This document shows, piece by piece, positions 1 to 7,725 of a stretch of 19,224 nucleotides of DNA (positions are counted from its first letter, which is position 1; each line of letters starts with the position of its first letter). Where the stretch lies: contig CAYSKJ010000051.1 in the NCBI GenBank assembly GCA_964431655.1, positions 1-19,224 of the forward strand. Reading direction: 5' to 3'. Position numbers and translations under genes: made by a program. This stretch comes from CAYMEV01 sp964431655 [NCBI: uncultured bacterium] (GTDB lineage: Bacteria; CAYMEV01). Below the pieces are notes generated by a model that made no database searches, had not been told where the DNA came from, and saw only the letters and a list, made by a program, of their open reading frames with translations.

Positions 1-134
1 TTCTTTAGAAAATAATAACCAATAATCCTGTACAGGGCTCCGCTGTCAAAGTAAAGATATCCAAGCCTGTTTGCCAGGGCTTTGGAAACCGAGCTTTTTC
101 CGGAGCCAGATGGTCCATCAACAGTTATAATCAT
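1..134 (-). CDS. cmk: Cytidylate kinase, 5' part only (cut by window edge)
   Basis: Read on the minus strand from an ATG at 134-132, the frame stays open to the window edge and gives the first 44 residues of a CMP/dCMP kinase. The protein phosphorylates CMP or dCMP with ATP in the cytoplasm for nucleotide supply. Visible: a beta strand (MIITVDG), the P-loop GPSGSGKS at residues 7-14, and the family motif DSGALYR at 30-36, equivalent to the usual DTGAMYR of the CMP-binding region. It lies 99 bp downstream of the PtsN-like gene on the same strand and could be co-transcribed with it. The ribosome site is weak (AGG a few bases upstream). The P-loop alone would fit many kinases; the DSGALYR segment at the correct distance makes Cmk the clear best call. 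Confidence 0.9.
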   Translation of the reverse strand, partial: MIITVDGPSGSGKSSVSKALANRLGYLYFDSGALYRIIGYYFLK

Positions 135-188
135 AGGGCCTATTAAAACACATATATTTTTTGTTTACAATAAAAAATCAAACTAACA

Positions 189-215
189 AGAATAACAAAT
201 AAAAAAAAATGTCAA
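189..215 (-). promoter_or_regulatory. Weak candidate promoter for cmk
   Basis: On the minus strand a perfect -35 hexamer TTGACA (215-210) is followed by nine T and, after a short 15-bp spacer, TATTCT (194-189). The -35 is ideal but the -10 and spacer are poor, so this is only a possible separate start for cmk in the AT-rich gap behind the PtsN-like gene. Confidence 0.25.
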
Positions 216-233
216 GAATTAAATGCAAATCTA

Positions 234-707
234 TCAGGGTGTATTTAAATCTTTGTCCCTGAATAATTCCCAGATTTCAGGCTGTTTTTTGGCTGTTCTA
301 AGCCTGGAGAGAAATGTTTTGTCTTTAAGGAGAAATGCAAGCCTTGAAAGAATATTAAGATGTTCGCTGATGTGGCTGGTTCTCCCGAGTATGAAAAAGA
401 AAAGGTCAACAGGCCTGCTGTCAAGGGAGTTGTATTCCAGGGGTTTCTCAGTCCTGCATATGATAACCAGAGGTTTCTTTAATCCCGGAAGGGAGACGTG
501 GGGGATGGCGATGCCGTTTCCAAGCCCGGTTGAGTTAACATTTTCCCTTTCCAACAGGTCTTTCCTGAGAGAGTCTGCTGTTTTTATATCCGGTATTATA
601 TTGCTTTTATTCAGGCTGTTGGAAATATAGGCAAAAAGAGCTTCCTTTGAATCAGCCGGAATCCCTGTATAAATCAGCTTATTGCTTGAAAAATCAGTAA
701 GTTTCAT
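234..707 (-). CDS. Stand-alone PTS EIIA type-2 domain protein (PtsN-like)
   Basis: A 157-residue protein made of one PTS EIIA type-2 (fructose/mannitol/nitrogen) domain. The family takes a phosphoryl group from HPr or NPr on a histidine. Here the active site is GIAIPH at residues 65-70, so His70 is the expected phospho-acceptor. Length matches the usual 150-160 residues, with no EIIB or EIIC fused or adjacent. Such solitary EIIA proteins (PtsN, EIIA-Ntr) mostly have regulatory roles in potassium, nitrogen or envelope control rather than sugar uptake; that role here is inference. The start ATG at 707-705 gives MKLTDF, a normal beginning for the family; the ribosome site is only a weak AGG. The gene is divergent from the large nucleotidyltransferase gene and precedes cmk. 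Confidence 0.85.
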   Translation of the reverse strand: MKLTDFSSNKLIYTGIPADSKEALFAYISNSLNKSNIIPDIKTADSLRKDLLERENVNSTGLGNGIAIPHVSLPGLKKPLVIICRTEKPLEYNSLDSRPVDLFFFILGRTSHISEHLNILSRLAFLLKDKTFLSRLRTAKKQPEIWELFRDKDLNTP

Positions 708-769
708 ATAACCTGCATTGCTTTCAATAAATATTTAAGTGCAAACATTCTTAAAAACTGGTTTATATT

Positions 770-798
770 TTGAAAAAACTATATTTATATATTATAAA
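770..798 (+). promoter_or_regulatory. Probable sigma-70 promoter of the double nucleotidyltransferase gene
   Basis: TTGAAA at 770-775 and TATAAA at 793-798 are separated by exactly 17 bp; each differs from consensus at one position. Transcription would begin near 805, followed by the ribosome site AAGGGA at 821-826 and ATG at 832. It sits in the 124-bp AT-rich gap between divergent genes. Confidence 0.6.
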
Positions 799-831
799 TA
801 AAGTCAAAATAAAAATGAACAAGGGAAAATA

Positions 832-3800
832 ATGATAAATCCGTTATTCAACATTCAGATGAAGGCAAAGGACCTGGCAAATCATCATCAGTCCTATGTG
901 CATGTTATAAACAAATATTTTGCCGAGCTCAAAGACCTGCTGGAGAGGAAAGGCCAGCTGGAACAGCTCAGCCTCTTTACTCCCACGATTAATTATTCAA
1001 GGGATATGGAAATTATCAGCAACCTTGACACACAACCCAAAAAAAGGATAGAGATGATCAGCTGTTATTATTCCCTTCAGCTTCTGATTATGAATATCAG
1101 GAACCTTTATATCCTTAAGTCCAATGTCCTCGATATTAAGGGCAATAAATCTTCCAGCGACAAGTATATCTATTATGAGGATTTCATGAAAAGAATGGGT
1201 TTCAATTTCAGGGGGCTCTCTGCTTCCTATATGAACCAGGTGCTTAAGATATATGATCCGGGGCTGGATTATACAGCCTTCACAATTATGGGGGTGGGTA
1301 CCCGGGCTGACCAGGATGATATTGATATTGCAGTCGTTAACGATGATAAGGTTGCTCCCGGGTCGCTGAACAAGGTCCTGTGCAAATTGAGGGATGATAT
1401 GATGCGCTATGCCACTCCCCTTCATTTTTATCTTTCAGAGCAGTTCAATTCCTATATGGTGTCTGCTTCTATCAATGATTACCTTATGATGATAAAGAAC
1501 AAGTTTTCAAACTTTGTCATTATAAGCGAGATTCTCAGTGCAACAAGAATACTGGGAAGCTATGCCCTTTACAGCAGGTTTATGGACAGCATAGCCTCAA
1601 AATATTTCTGTATAAATAAGATTGGGGGAAATTTCCGGATAAACATGTATCATGAGGGTTTTCTGAGGGGAATTCTTGGTGAAGTGAGGTCTCTCATCTC
1701 CAAGCCGGACAGGGAAAGCACCCTGCATCCCAAGGAGGACGGCCTCAGGGTTATAAAGGGCCTTATATATGCCCTCAAGAGCATTCTTAACATAAACAGG
1801 ACCTATTCCTGGGACATTATAGCAGAGCTGAGAAACATAGACAGCAATAATGAAGAAAGGTATGTAATGCTCAACCGGGGGCTGAACTTTCTCGAGACTT
1901 TCAGGCTTGTATACCAGGTCCTCATAGCCCAGGATGAGGAGATAGCCCTTAAAGAGCCGAATACAGCGAAAAACCTCCAGAAGGTGGCAATAGCAATGGG
2001 CTACAGGGATGAAGGAACGATAAGGTCTCATGAGCACCTTCTTGTGGATTACTATGAACAGGTTCACAATATCAAGGATACAATCGAGTTCTTCCTTGAG
2101 GAAATAAGGGTTCATCTACTGAGAATCAGCAGTTTGAACGCCATGGCGAGGAAGATGGAGGAAGAACCTGAAAAGCAGCATTTTCTCATGGGTTTCTTGA
2201 AGATAAGCAAACCCTTTTTCGGAGCAAAATACTGGGATGATATAATTTATAACCTTGAGATGAATGATTTCAGACTGCTTAAGGAATTTATAGAGGACTA
2301 CGGAATGCTAAACCAGAACCACCGGCATCTTCTCATAAAATCCTACACAAGATGCGGACTGCTGGCAATACATGCCTTACTGAAATTACTTAATCTGCTT
2401 AAAAAATACGGCATGCATGACGGTGAGGCGATGAATATATTCGGTGAGCTTAACGGCCGTTTTATTATCAGCCTTTCAAAAAGCCAGGAGCATGTTTATG
2501 AATTCATAAAGGTATTCCATCCCTTTCCTGAGATAATAAACTCCTACCTTTCCCACCTGGATATTAATTACCTTGAAGTACTTATAAAAAGTGTTTCAGA
2601 CTGTGATGTTTATGAAACGGAACTTACTCTCATAAAGAAACACCTTCTGAGGCTGATGAGTCTTTATTTATACGGAAGCCATTATTTTAAGCGTTTTTTT
2701 GCCAGTGTATTTCAGCGGTTCCCGGAGGTTATCCGTTCTGTGACCGACACCTCCAAAATAAAGGACCTGGCCCTGGGATTTTACAGTAAGCTCCTTTTCA
2801 GCAATGATTACAGGGAAAATATTAAAAATATAGGCCATTACTTTGATCTGGAGTTTGTAAGACTCGGCATACATCTCCTGGAGCAGAAGCCCATAAGCGA
2901 AATAAACAGAGAATTTACCGAAGTCTCTGATGAATGCCTTCAGGCTCTTTTCATATATTCAAAGGGTCTTGTGGAGCTTCAATATAACAAGAGAATAAAA
3001 ACCGAGAACAACCTGGGTATTTTCGTTTCCGGGGGGCATGCCAGGGAACAGGCTTTTGCCGATGATTATGATATCATTATCGTCCTTGATTCTGATGATG
3101 AGGAGCTCAAAAGACTGTGTTCCAGGATAATATCAAAAATGAATACCGAGATAATTAAAAGGTCCATTCTTCCACAGTACCGGTTTATGGATTATTATGA
3201 CAGCTATATAACCACATTCTCGGAGATAAAAAAACTGCTCAAGGATGACAGCCCTTCAATCTGTGTTGAGCAGTCCCAGCTTCTGGGATGCAGGCTTGTC
3301 TATGGGAGTGAATCCCTGGAAAACCGTTTTTACGAGGGCATTGTAAGACCTTATATTATTGATAAGAAGCAGAAATACATGGAAAGGATGACCGGAGAGA
3401 TACTTGAGAGGGCAATGGACAGCAGTCAATATACCGGGCAGTACCTGAATATAAAGGAACAGCCCGGAGGGCTCAGGGACATAGAGATGGTACTCCTGAT
3501 TATAAAGGCCTTTCTCGAGATAAGAATCAACATAAACTCTGTCTTTATTGACGAGGCAAGAAGAAAACTGCCTGTCATCGACCATGAGATATATTATATT
3601 TACCGGTCAATGAACCTGCTTAAGAATATAAGGGATATAATAAGGCTGACTACTTCCGCCTCCGATGAAATAGAGCCCCGTGACCTGGCATATGTTGCTT
3701 CTATCCTCAAGTACGGCAATTCAGGTACAGGACCCTCCCTTGCCCTTTATAATGATGCCATAAACCGTATGAACGATGTGATGAAGAAGATATCGGTCAT

Positions 3801-3888
3801 AATGGATTACCTTACCGGCGGCAGGTCTTTTTCAAAAAAATATCTGGCTTTCAGGATGAAAAGGGAATTAAATTTATTGACACAATAA
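832..3888 (+). CDS. GlnE/GlnD-like protein with two tandem nucleotidyltransferase units
   Basis: A 1018-residue soluble protein with no signal peptide or membrane segment. Unit 1 has a polymerase-beta-type core, GVGTRADQDDIDIAVV at 154-169 (acidic pair D163/D165), then R239-I-L-G-S, a degenerate KEDGLR at 301-306, R349-G-L-N-F-L-E and a helical region ending near 430. Unit 2 repeats this order: SGGHAREQAFADDYDI at 733-748 (D745/D747), R821-L-V-Y-G-S, KEQPGGLRDIE at 875-885, R925-S-M-N-L-L-K and a final helical bundle. PGGLRDIE is the signature that follows the catalytic core in GlnE and GlnD (DUF294-type) proteins. Tandem duplication and length near 950-1000 resemble GlnE, the glutamine synthetase adenylyltransferase/deadenylylase; the HD and ACT domains of GlnD were not seen. 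Roughly residues 435-700 form a long helical middle section I do not recognise. The substrate is unknown, and the name glnE is not justified. It has its own promoter; the ferredoxin gene begins 50 bp downstream. Confidence 0.7.
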   Translation: MINPLFNIQMKAKDLANHHQSYVHVINKYFAELKDLLERKGQLEQLSLFTPTINYSRDMEIISNLDTQPKKRIEMISCYYSLQLLIMNIRNLYILKSNVLDIKGNKSSSDKYIYYEDFMKRMGFNFRGLSASYMNQVLKIYDPGLDYTAFTIMGVGTRADQDDIDIAVVNDDKVAPGSLNKVLCKLRDDMMRYATPLHFYLSEQFNSYMVSASINDYLMMIKNKFSNFVIISEILSATRILGSYALYSRFMDSIASKYFCINKIGGNFRINMYHEGFLRGILGEVRSLISKPDRESTLHPKEDGLRVIKGLIYALKSILNINRTYSWDIIAELRNIDSNNEERYVMLNRGLNFLETFRLVYQVLIAQDEEIALKEPNTAKNLQKVAIAMGYRDEGTIRSHEHLLVDYYEQVHNIKDTIEFFLEEIRVHLLRISSLNAMARKMEEEPEKQHFLMGFLKISKPFFGAKYWDDIIYNLEMNDFRLLKEFIEDYGMLNQNHRHLLIKSYTRCGLLAIHALLKLLNLLKKYGMHDGEAMNIFGELNGRFIISLSKSQEHVYEFIKVFHPFPEIINSYLSHLDINYLEVLIKSVSDCDVYETELTLIKKHLLRLMSLYLYGSHYFKRFFASVFQRFPEVIRSVTDTSKIKDLALGFYSKLLFSNDYRENIKNIGHYFDLEFVRLGIHLLEQKPISEINREFTEVSDECLQALFIYSKGLVELQYNKRIKTENNLGIFVSGGHAREQAFADDYDIIIVLDSDDEELKRLCSRIISKMNTEIIKRSILPQYRFMDYYDSYITTFSEIKKLLKDDSPSICVEQSQLLGCRLVYGSESLENRFYEGIVRPYIIDKKQKYMERMTGEILERAMDSSQYTGQYLNIKEQPGGLRDIEMVLLIIKAFLEIRININSVFIDEARRKLPVIDHEIYYIYRSMNLLKNIRDIIRLTTSASDEIEPRDLAYVASILKYGNSGTGPSLALYNDAINRMNDVMKKISVIMDYLTGGRSFSKKYLAFRMKRELNLLTQ

Positions 3889-3938
3889 TTTTAGAGGGTA
3901 GTTTTCTAATAAAATTTCTTTAACTTGGAGTTAACTCT

Positions 3939-4175
3939 ATGAAAGTGAAAGAGGCTCAATTAGAGGTTATAGAAGATGCAAAAACCAGGATTGAAATTAA
4001 TCTGACCTGGTGCAAGGGCTGTAAACTATGTGTATATTACTGCCCTAAAAATGTTCTGATTATGAAAGGGGGCAAAGCCCATGTGCATGATATATCCAGG
4101 TGTATTCTATGCAACAGGTGCGAAGCTTATTGCCCGGATTTTGCCATAGCGGTCTATCCCCAGGAAAAGGCTTAG
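3939..4175 (+). CDS. korD: 2-oxoglutarate:ferredoxin oxidoreductase delta subunit (2x[4Fe-4S] ferredoxin)
   Basis: A 78-residue ferredoxin-type subunit with two CxxCxxCxxxCP clusters: Cys25, 28, 31, 35 and Cys55, 58, 61, 65. They would hold two [4Fe-4S] clusters that pass electrons from the thiamine-diphosphate site to free ferredoxin. There is an extra N-terminal 20 residues before the first cluster, usual for KorD/VorD/PorD subunits. GGAG at 3927-3930 sits 8 bases ahead of the ATG. It is the first gene of an operon in the order D-A-B-C, only 21 bp before korA. Alone it could be any dicluster ferredoxin; the neighbours fix the call. No clear promoter or terminator is visible in the short gap before it. 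Confidence 0.9.
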   Translation: MKVKEAQLEVIEDAKTRIEINLTWCKGCKLCVYYCPKNVLIMKGGKAHVHDISRCILCNRCEAYCPDFAIAVYPQEKA

Positions 4176-4196
4176 CCAATTTGTAGGAGAAATGAT

Positions 4197-5345
4197 ATGA
4201 GTAATAAAAGGACTATGCTGATATCAGGAAATGTCGCAGTAGCTCTGGCAGCAATAGATATCGGGGTTGATTTTTTTGCAGGCTATCCCATTACTCCCTC
4301 TTCCGAAATAGCGGAAGAGCTGTCCTTCAGGCTCCCTGCCAGCGGAGGCAAATTCATTCAGATGGAGGATGAGATTGCAGCCATGGCGGCTGTAATAGGG
4401 GCATCCCTTGCCGGCGCCAGGGCAATGACCGCCACGAGCGGCCCGGGTTTTTCATTAAAGCAGGAAAATATCGGCTATGCCTGTATGACCGAGGTTCCCT
4501 GCGTCATTGTTAATGTCATGAGGGGAGGTCCCAGTACGGGCCTGCCGACCCTTACATCCCAGGGAGATGTAATGCAGGCAAGGTGGGGTACTCATGGCGA
4601 TCATCCCATTATCGCCCTCGTTCCCCATTCGGTACAGGATACCTATTTCCAGACTGTAAATGCTTTTAATTTCGCTGAGAAATACAGGGTTCCCGTTGTT
4701 CTGCTCCTGGATGAGGTCATAGGCCATATGAACGAAAGGGTGGAGCTTCCGCCCAGGGAGGAGCTTAACGTGGTGTATAGAAAGATGCCTGATGTACCCC
4801 CGGAAAAGTTCATACCCTACAAGAACACAAAGGAGCTTGTCAACCCGATGCCGCCTTTTGGATCCGGGTACCGCTACCATGTTACCGGCCTGTGCTATGA
4901 TGAGACGGGTTTTCCAACCAATGATACAGCCAAGATAGCAAAGCTTCTGGACAGGCTTCAAAGCAAGATGGTAAAGTTCTCCCCGGAGCTTGAGCAGACA
5001 GAATCCAATAATGCTGAAGATTGCGATATACTGCTGGTCTCCTACGGTTCTGTCTTTCGTTCTTCCAAGACTGCCGTGAAAATTGCCAGAGAAAATGGCA
5101 AAAATATTGGAATTGTCTGTCTGACAACTCTATGGCCATTCCCCTATGAAACACTAAGGCGCCTTGCCGCAGGCAAAAAGGCAGTCATTGTTGCAGAGCA
5201 GAACCTGGGGATGATATCCGAGGAACTAATGAAGTGCACAACCTATGACAGGGTGCATCACATTGGCAGGGCGGACGGAGAAATACTGTCTCCCCCCCAG
5301 ATAGTAGATAAGATTATGGAGGTCTATGATGCTGCTGGATTATAG
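4197..5345 (+). CDS. korA: 2-oxoglutarate:ferredoxin oxidoreductase alpha subunit
   Basis: A 382-residue alpha subunit holding the pyrimidine-binding and transketolase C-terminal-like domains of 2-oxoacid:ferredoxin oxidoreductases. With KorB it converts 2-oxoglutarate and CoA to succinyl-CoA and CO2, or the reverse, using ferredoxin. Visible: GYPITPSSE at 29-37, the conserved MEDEIAAM region, TSGPGFSL, and GPSTGLPTLTSQGD with HGDH. The form PITPSSE rather than PITPQSE/N favours 2-oxoglutarate over branched-chain oxoacids, but substrate cannot be proven from the motif. Length is close to the usual 370-380. AGGAG at 4185-4189 lies 7 bases before the ATG. Its 3' end overlaps korB by up to 20 bases, indicating translational coupling. 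Confidence 0.9.
   Translation: MSNKRTMLISGNVAVALAAIDIGVDFFAGYPITPSSEIAEELSFRLPASGGKFIQMEDEIAAMAAVIGASLAGARAMTATSGPGFSLKQENIGYACMTEVPCVIVNVMRGGPSTGLPTLTSQGDVMQARWGTHGDHPIIALVPHSVQDTYFQTVNAFNFAEKYRVPVVLLLDEVIGHMNERVELPPREELNVVYRKMPDVPPEKFIPYKNTKELVNPMPPFGSGYRYHVTGLCYDETGFPTNDTAKIAKLLDRLQSKMVKFSPELEQTESNNAEDCDILLVSYGSVFRSSKTAVKIARENGKNIGIVCLTTLWPFPYETLRRLAAGKKAVIVAEQNLGMISEELMKCTTYDRVHHIGRADGEILSPPQIVDKIMEVYDAAGL
5318..5331 (+). promoter_or_regulatory. Ribosome site and double ATG deciding the korB start
   Basis: GGAGG (5318-5322) lies inside the end of korA and is followed by two adjacent in-frame ATGs at 5326 and 5329. The spacing is 3 bases to the first and 6 to the second, so the second ATG is the likelier start, removing one residue from the longest reading. 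Confidence 0.55.
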
Positions 5346-6153
5346 TAAATATCTCAGGAATGACAGACTGCCCCATATCTGGTGCCCTGGCTGCGGAGCC
5401 GGTATCATTTTGAAATCCATACTCAGGGCAATTGACAAGGTCGGCTGGAAGAAGGACGACACGGTTATTGTTTCAGGAATAGGCTGTTCCTCCAGAGCGC
5501 CGGGCTACATGGATTTCAACACCCTGCATACTACCCACGGCAGGGCCCTTGCTTTTGCTACCGGCATAAAGATGTATAACCCAAAGCTTAATGTTATAGT
5601 CATAACCGGTGATGGAGATGCCACAGCCATCGGGGGGAATCATTTCATCCATGCATCCCGGAGAAATATCAATCTGAATGTTATTCTTTTCAATAATTAT
5701 ATCTACGGGATGACGGGAGGACAATGCTCTCCAACCACTCCGGCAGGCAAATTTGCCACAACATCGCCTTATGGCAATATAGACCCGAACTTTAATATCA
5801 GCGGGCTTGCCGCGGCGGCCGGAGCTTCCTTTGTTGCTAAAAGCACGACATATCAAATATTCCAGACGGATAAGTATATAGAAAAGAGTTTCCTCAAGGA
5901 TGGATTCTCCCTGGTGGAGGTCATGTTTGCCTGCCCGACAAGCTATGGCAGAAGGAATAAGATTCCTGACGGAGTCGGGATGATGGAATTCTTCAAGGAC
6001 AATTCAGTCCCGGCGGCCAAAGCCAAGGAAATGAAGGAAGAGGAGTTGAAGGATAAGATCGTTACAGGTATACTGGTTGACAGGGATTATCCGGAATATA
6101 CCCGGGAGTACCGGGAAAAAATAATAAGCAGAGCTCAGCAAGGACAAAAGTAA
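5326..6153 (+). CDS. korB: 2-oxoglutarate:ferredoxin oxidoreductase beta subunit (thiamine diphosphate binding)
   Basis: A 275-residue beta subunit that binds thiamine diphosphate and Mg2+. Visible: WCPGCGAG at 19-26 with GIGCSSR at 51-57, both holding family cysteines; the thiamine signature GDGDATAIGGNHFIHA beginning at residue 95 and closing with NN at 123-124; then YGMTGGQCSPTTPAG at 127-141, the typical substrate and cofactor loop of this class. Length fits the 270-290 norm. The reading frame overlaps the end of korA, and the start may be the ATG three bases further in. It has no fused ferredoxin domain, agreeing with the separate KorD. The enzyme is cytoplasmic and oxygen-sensitive in known family members. 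Confidence 0.92.
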   Translation: MMLLDYSKYLRNDRLPHIWCPGCGAGIILKSILRAIDKVGWKKDDTVIVSGIGCSSRAPGYMDFNTLHTTHGRALAFATGIKMYNPKLNVIVITGDGDATAIGGNHFIHASRRNINLNVILFNNYIYGMTGGQCSPTTPAGKFATTSPYGNIDPNFNISGLAAAAGASFVAKSTTYQIFQTDKYIEKSFLKDGFSLVEVMFACPTSYGRRNKIPDGVGMMEFFKDNSVPAAKAKEMKEEELKDKIVTGILVDRDYPEYTREYREKIISRAQQGQK

Positions 6154-6167
6154 AGGAGCAATTATCT

Positions 6168-6704
6168 ATGGGAAGATATGAAATTCGCTTAAGCGGGTCA
6201 GGCGGTCAGGGCATCATTCTGGCCGGCAGGATATTAGCCTATGCGGCAGCAATCTACGAGGGTAAAAATGCTGTTCAGAGCCAGAGCTACGGGCCGGAGG
6301 CCAGGGGTGGCGCATCCAGGGCAGAGGTTATCATATCTGAAGAGGATATTGATTATCCAAAATGTACAAGCCTTGATGCCTTATTGGTACTGACCCAGGA
6401 GTCACTGAACAAATACCTGAAAGATCTGAAGGAAGGGGGCATACTCCTGGCTGACTCAGATACGGTCAAAAGCATACCAGCAGGGAAGTACAGGTTGTAT
6501 CACGTACCTTTTATCTCAACAGCAACCAATACCATAGGAAAGGGGATAGTTGCAAATATAGTAGCCCTGGGATCCCTGGTCAAAGCTACCAGGATAGTTT
6601 CAGAGGAATCTATCACCCAGGCTGTCCTGAACAGGGTACCCAAGGGAACCGAAGAGCTGAACATTAATGCAATAAAAAGCGGATTTGCGCTTATAAATGA
6701 CTGA
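6168..6704 (+). CDS. korC: 2-oxoglutarate:ferredoxin oxidoreductase gamma subunit
   Basis: A 178-residue gamma subunit. The N-terminal GSGGQGIILAGRILAYAA (10-27) and SYGPEARGGASRAEVIIS are hallmarks of this domain, thought to bind CoA and complete the active enzyme. AGGAG is placed about 8 bases before the ATG, 14 bp after korB. Size agrees with separate KorC/VorC subunits of about 180 residues. It completes the set D-A-B-C, so the operon can encode a full four-subunit enzyme. The next gene begins on the very next base after the stop codon. Confidence 0.92.
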   Translation: MGRYEIRLSGSGGQGIILAGRILAYAAAIYEGKNAVQSQSYGPEARGGASRAEVIISEEDIDYPKCTSLDALLVLTQESLNKYLKDLKEGGILLADSDTVKSIPAGKYRLYHVPFISTATNTIGKGIVANIVALGSLVKATRIVSEESITQAVLNRVPKGTEELNINAIKSGFALIND

Positions 6705-6989
6705 GTGATGTTCTCCCAGGAATTATTAATACTTATAATTGTATCAGTTGCCTGCCTTATCGTTACCCTTTTTCTGATTAAAAGACTTCTAAAGCTGGTA
6801 TATTATATCATAATAGCCCTGCTGTCCTTCCTTCCCGGTTATTATCTTGGAGAGCATGTGGCAGTATATCTCGGAAATACCATCAGGAATGATCTTCTGC
6901 TTGATATAGCAAGCTTTGCCATATCTTTCATATCGGTTTACATTGTGCTGGTATTTTTTATAAACTACTTTACCAGGAGCAGAAAATAG
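6705..6989 (+). CDS. Small membrane protein of unknown function
   Basis: A 94-residue, strongly hydrophobic protein. It starts at a GTG directly after the korC stop, with an in-frame ATG three bases later as the alternative start. Hydrophobic stretches at about residues 6-24, 30-48 and 66-87 suggest three membrane helices, with short basic loops (IKRLLK at 25-30) and a basic tail (FTRSRK). I recognise no family. The zero-gap placement implies translational coupling to korC and expression with the oxidoreductase operon, but no functional link can be read from the sequence. A membrane anchor or docking role for the soluble enzyme is only a guess. A perfect inverted repeat follows its stop codon. 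Confidence 0.65.
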   Translation: MMFSQELLILIIVSVACLIVTLFLIKRLLKLVYYIIIALLSFLPGYYLGEHVAVYLGNTIRNDLLLDIASFAISFISVYIVLVFFINYFTRSRK

Positions 6990-6993
6990 TACA

Positions 6994-7017
6994 GGCCCTC
7001 AGTAATAATAGAGGGCC
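6994..7017 (+). repeat. Hairpin between the small membrane protein and UPF0316 genes
   Basis: GGCCCTC (6994-7000) and GAGGGCC (7011-7017) form a perfect 7-bp GC-rich stem around a 10-base A/T-rich loop. No T-run follows, so it is not a standard terminator. It ends five bases before the GGAG ribosome site of the next gene and could tune its translation or protect an mRNA end. Confidence 0.5.
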
Positions 7018-7031
7018 CAGCGGAGTTTTCA

Positions 7032-7625
7032 GTGGATTTTGCATTTTCTAATGAACCTGTTTTTACGTGGTTTATCCTCCCCGCTCTTATATTTTTTGCA
7101 AGGATTATTGATGTTACCATCGGTACAATGCGGTTTATCTTCGTATCAAGGGGTTATAGATTAATTGCGCCGGTTTTCGGTTTTTTCGAGGTCCTGATAT
7201 GGCTTCTGGCCATCGGGCAGATAATCAACAACCTGAATAATGTCATGTGCTATATAGCTTATGGAGCCGGTTTTGCCGCAGGAAACTTCCTTGGTATGTA
7301 CATTGAGGACAAACTTTCCATTGGGAATGTGCTTATCAGGATAATAACCAGGAAGGATTCTGCAAACCTTATAAATTACTTCAAACAGAGCAATATAGGC
7401 GTAACATATCTTAATGCCCACGGAGCAACCGGGAATGTAAGGATTATATTTACAACGGTTCCCCGCAAGGACCTGAAGAGCATCATCACTGAGATAAAGA
7501 AGTTCAATCCCAATGCCTTCTTTACCATAGAAGACGTAAAGCAGGTCAACGAAGGGATATTTCCCAGCCGCCTGCCGGTCTATAATCCCAACAGCCTCGG
7601 GCGATTGTTCCGCAAGGGCAAATAA
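7032..7625 (+). CDS. UPF0316 family membrane protein with C-terminal DUF2179 domain
   Basis: A 197-residue protein that fits family UPF0316: an N-terminal membrane part (about 1-95, three likely helices) with the conserved RIIDVTIGTMRFIFVSRG (24-41), GFFEVLIWLLA (50-60), NLNN and GFAAGNFLGMYIEDKL, followed by a cytoplasmic ferredoxin-like DUF2179 domain at about 105-172. The same soluble domain is found in the YitT family. Biochemical role is unknown. The start is GTG at 7032: GGAG at 7022-7025 is correctly spaced, and the second residue begins the usual N-terminus. It may be read through from the kor operon across the hairpin, as no promoter is evident in the 42-bp gap. Confidence 0.85.
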   Translation: MDFAFSNEPVFTWFILPALIFFARIIDVTIGTMRFIFVSRGYRLIAPVFGFFEVLIWLLAIGQIINNLNNVMCYIAYGAGFAAGNFLGMYIEDKLSIGNVLIRIITRKDSANLINYFKQSNIGVTYLNAHGATGNVRIIFTTVPRKDLKSIITEIKKFNPNAFFTIEDVKQVNEGIFPSRLPVYNPNSLGRLFRKGK

Positions 7626-7725
7626 CCGGGATATATTCTTTTTATTGATTTAAAGACCATTTTCACTAATTTATATACCAGCACAATTATTTGCCTTATA
7701 TACTATTTTCATTGGAAGGTGAATC

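Noticed and set aside
223-630. A 135-codon plus-strand frame opposite the PtsN-like gene
   Set aside because: It is antisense to a clear EIIA domain, has no family motif, and is an ordinary mirror of the coding frame.
3889-3938. Terminator or promoter ahead of korD
   Set aside because: The 50-base gap has no inverted repeat with a T-run and no convincing hexamer pair; only the ribosome site can be supported.
7626-7725. Fluoride riboswitch or strong promoter before the CLC gene
   Set aside because: The gap is AT-rich and lacks the GC-rich conserved segments of the fluoride (crcB) motif; TATACT at 7699-7704 has no matching -35.
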